A stretch of 63,037 nucleotides of DNA from Anaeramoeba ignava (taxonomy: Eukaryota > Metamonada > Anaeramoebidae), in contig JAPDFW010000091.1 of the NCBI GenBank assembly GCA_028826165.1, positions 222,501 through 285,537 on the forward strand. The letters run 5' to 3'. Below the pieces are notes generated by a model, which saw nothing but the letters and a program-made list of their open reading frames with translations, was not told where the DNA came from and ran no database searches. A program made the position numbers and the translations under genes. Positions 55,001 through 63,037 of the stretch are shown piece after piece. Each line of letters begins with the position of its first letter. The first letter of the stretch is position 1.

Positions 55001-58000
55001 CAAACACCACTTACAGATCGATGTTATCTTACATTAACACAAGCATTAAATTTAAGATTAGGTAAATAAAATATAAAAATATTTAAATAAATTTAAAATA
55101 TAAATTAATATAAATATTTTTTAATAAATAAAAAGGTGGTGCTCCTGCTGGTCCTGCTGGAACTGGTAAATCTTTAAGAAATTCAACTATAGTTTATACT
55201 CCAAATGGTCCTAAATTAAATGGTGATTTACAAATTGGTGATGAAGTTTGTACTCCTGATGGAAAATTTGCTAAAATTCTTGCTGTTTATCCTCAAGGTA
55301 AAATTGGTGTTTTTAGAGTTCATTTCAAAGATGGTGGTTTTGTTGATTGTTCTGATGATCATCTTTGGTCTGTTGATCATTCATCTAAAATTATAACAAC
55401 TCAAGAAATGAGAAGATGTTTAAGAAGAGAAGAAAAAATTTCAATAGAAACTCCTAAATATACAAATTTCAAAACTCAAAAAACCAAAATATCTCCTTAT
55501 CTTTTTGGAGTTTTAATTGCAGGAAATGAAAAGATATTAGAAAACCAAAATATCAAAATTTCCAATTCAATTAACAAACAAATTTTCCAAAATATTCAAC
55601 ATTTATTAAATCTTACATCTGATGGAAATTATGAAATTTATTATGATCAAATTAATGATTATATGCCAAAACTTTCACAAAATAAATTTATTCCAAATGA
55701 ATTCCAATTTAATTCCAAAGAAATAAGATTCCAATTACTTCAAGGAATTCTTGATAGAAATGGATATTTTGATTCCAAAACAAATTCACCAATTTATTCA
55801 ACATCATCTCAACAATTAGCATTTGATTTAAAGAAATTAATTGAATCACTTGGAGGAATTTGTTACATTTCCAGAACAAAACAAAACGAGGAAATTATAT
55901 TTAATTGTCGAATTGAAATTGAAAAACCAGAAAAACTTTTCACATTAAATGATAAAATTTTAATTGCTAAAAAATCTAAAAAATTTATTAATGAAAGATT
56001 TGTTTCCAAAATTGAATATATTTGCAAAGATGAATGTCAATGCATATTAATTGATCATCCAGATCATTTATTTATCACAGAAAATCATATTGTAACACAT
56101 AATACAGAAACTGTTAAAGAACTTGGAAATCAATTAGGAAGATTTGTTTTGGTTTTTAATTGTGATGAAAATTTTGATTTCCAAGCAATGGGAAGAATTT
56201 TTGTTGGTCTTTGTCAATGTGGAGCTTGGGGATGTTTTGATGAATTTAATAGATTAGAAGAAAGAATGTTATCAGCAGTTTCTCAACAAATTCAAACAAT
56301 TCAATTATCTTTAAAAGAACAATTAAAAGAAGTTGAATTAATAGGAAGAAATGTTAAAATTAATCCAAATATGGGAATTTTTATTACAATGTAAAAAATA
56401 TATAAAATTTAAAACACAAAAATTTATTTATTTAAAATAAAAAATTTTTTTTTAATTTAGGAATCCTGGTTATACTGGAAGAGTTCAATTACCAGAAAAT
56501 TTAAAAACATTATTTAGAACAATTTCTGTTGTTAAACCTGATAGAGAATTAATTGCTCAAGTTATGCTTTTTTCTCAAGGTAAAAACAAAAATAAAAATA
56601 TAAAAAATAAAAATATAAAATTTTAATTAATTTTAATTAATTTTAATTTTTTAAAATAGGATTTAAAACAGCTGAAAAATTATCAGGAAAAGTTGTCCCT
56701 TTATTTAATTTATGTGCAGACCAACTTTCACCACAAAAACATTATGATTTTGGATTAAGAGCTTTAAAAAGTGTATTAGTTTCAGCAGGAAATATAAAAA
56801 GATTAGAAATTAAAGATAAAAAACAAGATGAAGTCAAAGATAAAAAACAACTTGGAGAAGAAGAAAAATCTGTAGTTATTAAAAGTATATGTGAAACAGT
56901 TATTCCAAAATTAGTTGCAGATGATATTCCATTACTACACAGTTTATTATCAGATGTATTCCCAGGAGCACTTCCAATAGAATTAGAAATGGCAGAATTA
57001 AGAAATGTTATTTATGATATTTGCAAGAAACATTATTTAGTTCCAGGAAACAGATGGATAGAAAAAATGCTTCAATTATTTCAATTACAAAAAATTCATC
57101 ATGGAGTTATGATGGTTGGTCCATCAGGAAGTGGAAAATCAACAGCATGGAAAATTCTTTTGGAAGCACTTGAAAGAGTTGAAGGAATTAAATCACAATC
57201 ATATGTTATTGATCCTAAAGCTATTACTAAAGAAGAACTTTTCGGAGTTCTTGATCCAACAACAAGAGAATGGACTGATGGAATATTCACACATATTTTA
57301 AGGAAAATTGTTGATAATGTAAGAGGAGAATCAAATATGAGACACTGGATTATTTTTGATGGAGATGTTGATTCTATTTGGGTTGAGAATTTAAATTCAG
57401 TTCTTGATGATAATAAAATACTTACTTTGCCTAATGGTGAAAGAGTTGCTTTGACTCCTAATGTCAGAGTAATGTTTGAAGTTCAAGACTTAAGATATGC
57501 AACACCAGCAACAGTTTCAAGATGTGGAATGGTTTGGTTCTCTGATGATACCATTTCATTAGATATGAATTTTGCTCATTATCTTGAAAAAACTAAACAT
57601 GTTCCTTTATTAGAAAGTGAAAAAACTGGATTTGAAGAGCAACTTTCAGATGAAAAAGAAAAAAATCAAGAGTTATTAAGAACTCAAGAAATTTGTGTTG
57701 ATGCTTTAAAAAAATATTTCGATTCAAATGGTGTTGTTATTAAAGCAATTGATTATGCTTTTAAAAAACAAAATGTAATGGATTTCACAAATCTTCGTTC
57801 ATTAACATCAGCATTCTCACTTTTGGATCAAGGAATAAACCATATTCACGAATATAATTCAACTCATTCTGGTTTCCCAATGGGAAAAGAACATATCCAA
57901 AAATATGTTACAAAAAGATTACTTTTCTCATTGATTTGGGGATTTGGAGGATCAATGTCTTTACAAGATCGAGAAGAATTTGGAACATTTTTATTAAATA

Positions 58001-61000
58001 TTTGTGATATTCAAGGACCTGAAGATAAAATGCATCCATTAATTGATTTTGAAGTTCAAATTGAAGATGGAGAATGGGCTCTATGGAAAAATCGAGTTCC
58101 AAATCTTGAAATTGAAACATATATGGTTGCTAGTTCAGATGTTGTTATCCCAACTGTGGATACTTTAAGACATGAAGAAGTTGTTAATTCTTGGCTTAAA
58201 GACCATCTTCCTTTAATACTTTGTGGACCACCTGGATCTGGTAAATCACTTAGAAATTCAGCAACAGTTTATACTCCAAATGGACCTAAAATTAATGGAA
58301 AATTAAAAATTGGAGATGTAGTTTGCACTCCTGATGGAAAAACTTCTAAAATTATTGGTATTTATCCACAAGGTAAACTTCATGTTTATCGAGTTAAATT
58401 TGAAGATGGAGATTTTGTTGATTGTTCTGCTGATCATCTTTGGACTGTTAATGATCATTCAAATTATAAAAAACAAAAATTTGTTCTTACAACTCAACAA
58501 ATTATTGATAATCTTCAAATTATCCCAACTATTCCTGAAAGAAAAGGAGCTAGATTTAGTATTGATACTCCAAAACCAATTTTATTTATGGAAAGAAATG
58601 TTCCTTTTGATCCTTATTTACTTGGAGTTTTAATTGGAAAAGAAGAAATTTATATTGGAAATGAAAATATTGAAAAACAAAATCATTATAAAGAAATACT
58701 TGAAGAATTGGGACTTTTAAATCAACCAAAAGATAAATTATTTATTCCTCAAGATTACATTTTCAATTCTAAAGAAATTAGATTGGAAATTATTAAAGGA
58801 TTATTAGATTCAAATTCATCCATTAATTATAAAGATAACTCAATTATATTCAAATGTAAATCAACAAAATTATCACAAGATTTTAAAAAAGTTATTCAAT
58901 CATTGGGAGGAATGTGTTCAATTGAAACAAATTCAAATAAAACAAATTTATGCAAAATTTTCTATAAAACACCAAAAGAATTATTCAAATTATCCAAAAA
59001 TAAAGATAAAATTGGAGAACCAAGTCCATTTGTATTTGAAAGAAGAATAATTTCTATTGAATGTGTTGGAGAAGATGAATGTACATGTATCACAATTGAT
59101 CATCCAGAAGAATTATATTTAACAGATAATTTTGTTGTAACACATAACACAATGACTTTATATTCAACACTTCGATCATTACCAAATTTCGAAGTTGTAG
59201 GAATTAACTTTTCAAGTGCAACAACACCTGAATTAGTTATGAAAACATTAACACATTATTGCAAATATCAAAAAACACCAAATGGAGTTATTCTTGAGCC
59301 AACAAAATTAGATAAATGGCTTGTTATTTTCTGTGATGAAATTAATCTTCCCAAACAAGATCGATATGGAACACAAAAAGTAATAACATTTTTAAGACAA
59401 TTAGTTGAAAGAGGAGGATTTTGGAGAATATCCGATTATCAATGGGTAACAACAAGAAGAATTCAATTTGTAGGAGCATGTAATCCACCAACAATGGTTG
59501 GTCGAGTTCCTTTATCACATCGATTCCTTAGACATTCACCTGTAATTCTTGTTGATTATCCTTCTGCAGATTCACTCAAACAAATTTATGGAACTTTTAA
59601 TAGAGCAGTTCTTAGATTGTGTCCTACTCTTCGTTCAAATGCAAGATCATTAACAGATGCAATGGTTGAATTTTATTCACTTTCTCAACAAAGATTCACA
59701 CAAGATATGCAACCTCATTATGTTTATTCACCAAGAGAATTGAGTAGATGGACTCGTTCTCTCAGAGAAATTTTAAAACCTTTAGGTGGAGATCTTGATT
59801 TAGATGGACTTGTTAGAATATTTGTTCATGAAGGATTAAGATTGTTTCAAGATAGATTAGTTTATAAAGAAGAAAGAGATTGGACTGATGAACAATTAGA
59901 TTCAGTTTCTAAGAAATATTTCCCAGGAATCCGAGAGAAAACTCTTGAAAGACCCATTTTATTTAGTGATTGGTTATCTAAGGATTATATGGATGTTGAT
60001 AGAGAGAAATTAAGAGAACATGTTAAAGCCAGATTAAAAGTATTTTATGAAGAAGAATTGAATGTTAAATTAGTATTATTTAATGAAGCACTTGATCATA
60101 TTTTAAGAATTGATCGAGTATTAAAGCAACCACAAGGTAAATTTCAAAATAGTTTCAAAATAATTTCAATTTAAGTTTTATTTTAAAATTTTAATTTTTA
60201 TTTAAATTTTATTTAAATTTTATTTTAATTTTATTTAAATTTTATTTAATTTTATTTAAATTTTATTTTAATTTAAATTAAATTTTATTTTAAATTTATT
60301 TTAATTTTATTTTAATTTTATTTAATTTTATTTTTAATTTTATTTTTAATTTTATTTTAAATTTTATTTTTAAATTTTATTTAAATTTTATTTTTAAATT
60401 TTATTTTTAAATTTTATTTAAATTTTATTTAAATTTTATTTAAATTTTATTTTAATTTTATTTAAATTAATTTTATTTTATTTTTAATTTTAAATTTTAA
60501 TTTTAAATTTTATTTAAATTTTATTTTAATTTTATTTTAATTTTATTTAAATTTTATTAAAATTTAAATTTTATTTAAATTTTAATTTTATTTTATTTTA
60601 AATTTTATTTAAATTTTATTTAAATTTTATTTAAATTTTATTTTAATTTTATTTTAATTTTATTTTAATTTTATTTAAATTTTAAATTTTATTATTTTAA
60701 TTTTAGGTCATTGTTTGCTAATTGGATCAAGTGGTGCTGGTAAATGCTTAGATCCAAATACTCCTGTTATGCTTTATAATGGAAAATCAAAATTGGCTAA
60801 AAATATTAAAGTTAATGATCAACTTATGGGTGATGATTCAAATCCAAGAAATGTTTTAAGTATTTGTAAAGGAAGAGAAAATATGTATCGAATAAAACAA
60901 TCAAATGGTGATGAATATATTGTTAATGAACCTCATATTCTTTCTTTGAAATTAACAATCAATTCAATTCTTAATCATGAAAAAGATCTTAAAAGATATT

Positions 61001-63037
61001 CAGTTCTTTATTTTGAAAATCATTGTGAGAAAATTAAATATTTCAACTACGGTAAAAAGAAAATTATCTGAATCTAAATCTTTTTACTTCAAGTTTAAAT
61101 GCTCTTCATTTTCGCAAAACAAATTTATAAATCAAATTTTGGAAAGTAAAAATATAATCATAAAGGAGATGTTATTGATATTGCTGTTATTGATTATATT
61201 AAGAAACCTCAAATTTGGAAAAAAAATATCATGTTGGATTTAAAGTTCCAATTCAATTCAATTCAAATCCAAATATTCCAATAGATCCTTATAATTTGGG
61301 GAATTTATCTTGGAATGGAAAACAATAAATCAGATGAAGAAATTAAAATTCCTCAATGTTATAAAATTAATGATCGTGAAACAAGATTAAATATTTTGGC
61401 AGGATTAATTGATTCAAATGATGAAATAATTTATGATGAAATGAATAATTGTTATAATATTCCAATTAATGAAAATCAAGAAGAATTATATAAAGATATC
61501 AATTCATTTCACGTTCACTTGGATTTTTTCTTGTGAAAAAGAAAAGAAAAATTATAATATCAGGAAATGAAATTGAAGAAATTCCTGTTAGAAATCCAAA
61601 TAAGAAAATTAAAAATCAAAATAAAACACAAAATTCAAATTTAGAAAGTGAAATTGAAGTTGAATTAATTGGAGAAGGAGATTATTGTGGATTTGAAATT
61701 GATGGGAATAGAAGATTTTTACTTGGAGATTTCACAGTTACACATAATACAGTTTTATCAAGATTTGTTGCTTGGATCAATGGATTATCAGTTTTCCAAA
61801 TCAAAATTAGTAGAAAATACACATTATTTGATTTTGATGAAGATCTTAGAGTTGTTATGAAAAGAGCGGGAATTAAAGGAGAAAAAATATGTTTCATTTT
61901 TGATGAAAGTAATATTCTTGAAACATCATTTTTGGAAAGAATGAATGCATTATTGGCAAGTGGAGAAGTACCAGGTTTATTTGAAGGAGATGAAATGGGA
62001 GCTTTAATGAATCAATGCAGAGAAGCAGCTCAATCTGATGGAGCAATTCTTGATACAAATGATGAATTATTTAATTGGTTTACAAAACAAGTTCAAAACA
62101 ATTTACATATTGTTTTCACAATGAATCCAGCAACAGGAGATTTTTCAAATCGAGCAGCAACTTCACCAGCTTTGTTTAACAGATGTGTACTTGATTGGTT
62201 TGGAGATTGGTCACCATCAGCAATGTATCAAGTTGGATATGAATTCACAAAAGATCTTAATTTGGAAAATCCAAACTATTTCCCACCAATTAGCTTCCCA
62301 CATGAATTTGATGCAAAAGATAATTTCCCAGATTCACCTAATCATAGAGAATCAATTGTTAGTTCTTTTGTTACAATCCATAAAAGTGTTGAAAAATCAT
62401 CAAAGAAATTGCAAAAAACTCAAGGAAGAAGTAATTATGTTACACCAAGACATTATTTGGATTTCATTACACATTATCTGAATCTTTTCAATGAAAAAAG
62501 AAGTTCTCTTGAAGAACAACAACATCATTTGGATGTTGGATTGAAAAAGATGAAAGAAAAGAAACTGAAGAAGTTGCGAAATTACAACTTAAATTGAAAC
62601 AAAAAGAAAAAGAACTTGAATCCAAAAATGAAGAAGCAGAAGCCAAATTGAAACAAATGGTTAAAGATCAACAAGAAGCAGAAGCAAAGAGAAAGGCCTC
62701 ACTTGAAATCCAAACAAAATTGGAAGAGCAAAACAAGGAAATTGCAGCACAACAAAAAATTGCAATGGATGATCTTTCAAAAGCAGAACCTGCAGTTTTA
62801 GCAGCAAAGAAAAGTGTTAACAGTATCAAGAAAAGTCATTTAGAAGAATTAAAATCCATGTCAAATCCACCTGAATTAGTTAAAATGACTCTTCAAGCAG
62901 TTTCACAATTTTTGGGAAGTAAAGAGACTTCATGGGGAGAAATTCGAAGATTATTAAAAAGAAAAGATGATTTTTTATTCAAGTGTTAATTTTGATACCA
63001 ATTCAATGACATCTAAAAGTGATTTCAAGGCAATTCC
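49050..63037 (+). CDS. DYNC1H1: Cytoplasmic dynein 1 heavy chain with three inteins (3' end outside window)
   Basis: Proposed CDS join(49050..49685, 50050..50736, 50855..55061, 55136..56390, 56461..56579, 56660..60136, 60707..>63037). All six introns are GT..AG with matching phases. The tail and linker occupy residues 1-~1840 ([14 protein letters not shown]). AAA1: GPAGTGK^T, Walker [21 protein letters not shown]2: [36 protein letters not shown]3: GPPGSGK^[20 protein letters not shown]4: GSSGAGK^[14 protein letters not shown]. The start of stalk CC1 follows (HHLDVGLKK). The [12 protein letters not shown] and SRCGMVWF blocks are those of cytoplasmic dynein 1, the minus-end microtubule motor. 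Inteins interrupt the Walker A motifs of AAA1, AAA3 and AAA4. Frame breaks occur within intein 3 and in the extein near 62545-62575 and 62970. The lysine before intein 1 is residue 1855, close to the known position of the AAA1 P-loop in this family. Confidence 0.95.
49686..50049 (+). repeat. Dynein intron 1, (TTTTAATTA)n
   Basis: A 364-bp phase-0 intron, GTATAT..TTATAG, filled with TTTTAATTA/TTTTAAATTA units. Confidence 0.85.
50737..50854 (+). other. Dynein intron 2
   Basis: A 118-bp phase-0 intron, GTAAGC..ATGCAG. Splicing joins EEKSFR to [11 protein letters not shown], restoring the conserved FRRQHE block. Confidence 0.85.
55062..55135 (+). other. Dynein intron 3
   Basis: A 74-bp phase-1 intron, GTAAAT..AAAAAG, within the LRLGGAP motif. 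It lies 35 bp upstream of intein 1. Confidence 0.88.
55171..56103 (+). other. Intein 1 in AAA1 Walker A (311 residues)
   Basis: Inserted between Lys and Thr of GPAGTGK^T. It starts [15 protein letters not shown] (block A, nucleophile Ser1). Block B shows [10 protein letters not shown] (SxxH in place of TxxH). The C-terminal block is [21 protein letters not shown] followed by Thr: penultimate His, terminal Asn and a Thr +1 nucleophile, all standard for splicing. The central ~180 residues contain degenerate LAGLIDADG motifs (LFGVLIAGN and LQGILDRNG). The frame is uninterrupted. Splicing would restore [15 protein letters not shown]. Precursor residues 1856-2166. Confidence 0.95.
56391..56460 (+). 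other. Dynein intron 4
   Basis: A 70-bp phase-2 intron, GTAAAA..ATTTAG, splitting the Met codon of FITMNPGY. Confidence 0.88.
56580..56659 (+). other. Dynein intron 5
   Basis: An 80-bp phase-1 intron, GTAAAA..AAATAG, within [13 protein letters not shown]. Confidence 0.88.
58246..59148 (+). other. Intein 2 in AAA3 Walker A (301 residues)
   Basis: Inserted in GPPGSGK^T. It starts [15 protein letters not shown] (Ser1). Block B shows [10 protein letters not shown] and the C-terminus is [21 protein letters not shown] followed by Thr. It is roughly 70% identical to intein 1 over the first ~68 residues by eye. LAGLIDADG remnants: LLGVLIGKE and IKGLLDSNS. The frame is open throughout. Splicing would restore [15 protein letters not shown]. 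Precursor residues 2831-3131. Confidence 0.95.
60137..60706 (+). repeat. Dynein intron 6, (TTTTATTTAAA)n
   Basis: A 570-bp phase-1 intron, GTAAAT..TTTTAG, of TTTATTTAAATTT units. It separates AAA3 ([11 protein letters not shown]) from AAA4 ([13 protein letters not shown]). It ends 38 bp upstream of intein 3. Confidence 0.85.
60745..61748 (+). other. Intein 3 in AAA4 Walker A (~335 residues, frame-broken)
   Basis: Inserted in GSSGAGK^T. It begins [16 protein letters not shown], a PRP8-like block A with Cys1. Block B shows [10 protein letters not shown] (NxxH) and the C-terminus is [22 protein letters not shown], then Thr and [11 protein letters not shown]. In between, a readable PRP8-type endonuclease region appears in alternating frames: [33 protein letters not shown] and RSLGFFLV. 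Five frame changes lie near 61055-61070, 61150, 61220, 61300 and 61512; total length 1004 nt is not a multiple of three. It is unlike inteins 1 and 2 in sequence. It is either assembly indels or a decaying intein, which would inactivate the host gene unless corrected. Confidence 0.88.
62540..63037 (+). other. Dynein stalk region with extein frameshifts
   Basis: The conserved stalk helix reads HHLDVGLKK in one frame, then [21 protein letters not shown] in the next (break at about 62545-62575). It then moves from LKRKDDF to [10 protein letters not shown] in a third frame at a T6 run near 62971-62976. Both breaks lie in universally conserved sequence and each fits a small indel. Confidence 0.8.

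Noticed and set aside
55171-59148. The dynein insertions as spliceosomal introns or separate genes
   Set aside because: They begin with TCT/TCA, not GT, and end AAT/AAC, not AG. They are open in the host frame for 311 and 301 codons and carry splicing motifs at both ends.
61050-62980. Programmed ribosomal frameshifting
   Set aside because: Breaks occur at unrelated contexts (A8, T6, non-repetitive sites) with shifts in both directions and no common slippery site or stop-codon context; indels are simpler.

Overview
This window is nuclear DNA from a very AT-rich amoeboid protist. It carries eukaryotic cytoskeletal and trafficking genes (actin, cytoplasmic dynein 1, p24, VAP, RA/PH/CH and RCC1-BTB proteins), GT..AG introns, and huge low-complexity tracts. 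The combination of BTB/RCC1/TLDc proteins, asparagine/glutamine/glutamate tracts and simple-repeat introns resembles what I know of Anaeramoeba (Metamonada), but that assignment is an inference. Genes sit on both strands and are separated by simple-sequence arrays. No prokaryotic, viral, CRISPR or transposase features were seen.

Layout. 1-324: actin 3' end. 756-3028 (-): BTB-TLDc protein split by a frameshift. 3329-6289: three-exon RPA43-like Pol I subunit with two ~1 kb satellite introns. 6425-7342: ribokinase. 7343-8480: minisatellite. 8728-15973: 1991-residue RA-RA-PH-CH-CH cytoskeletal protein. 16439-18505: long-chain acyl-CoA synthetase. 18616-19095: structured, GC-richer island holding a perfect 174-bp direct repeat (candidate ncRNA). 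19202-25947: two endonuclease/exonuclease/phosphatase genes flanking two RCC1-BTB genes. 26084-30766: fragmented HIRA-like WD40 gene. 32002-34744 (-): multi-exon type I membrane protein. 34835-35905: SH3 protein. 36084-38141: second acyl-CoA synthetase. 39754-41398: p24 cargo receptor. 41764-45441: ankyrin protein with two unrecognised C-terminal domains. 45607-46434 (-): four-exon VAP. 46800-48930: ~28-copy minisatellite. 49050 to the window end: cytoplasmic dynein heavy chain, truncated in the stalk.

The outstanding feature is the dynein gene. It carries three inteins (protein introns), each inserted at the same position, between the Lys and Thr of the Walker A motif, in AAA1, AAA3 and AAA4. 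AAA2 lacks one. Two inteins are close relatives starting with Ser; the third starts with Cys, is divergent, and is frame-broken in this sequence. All three have remnants of LAGLIDADG endonuclease with apparently lost catalytic acids. The exon model is self-consistent: all splice phases agree, and every intein boundary falls on a codon boundary of the dynein frame.

A second theme is repeat dynamics. Exons have decayed 'echo' copies in neighbouring introns or repeat arrays. Arrays of the hexamer NAAAAT occupy introns when N=T and coding regions when N=G or C. Several genes have single-base frameshifts, which could be assembly indels (they cluster near the window's 3' end) or real decay; the sequence alone cannot settle this.
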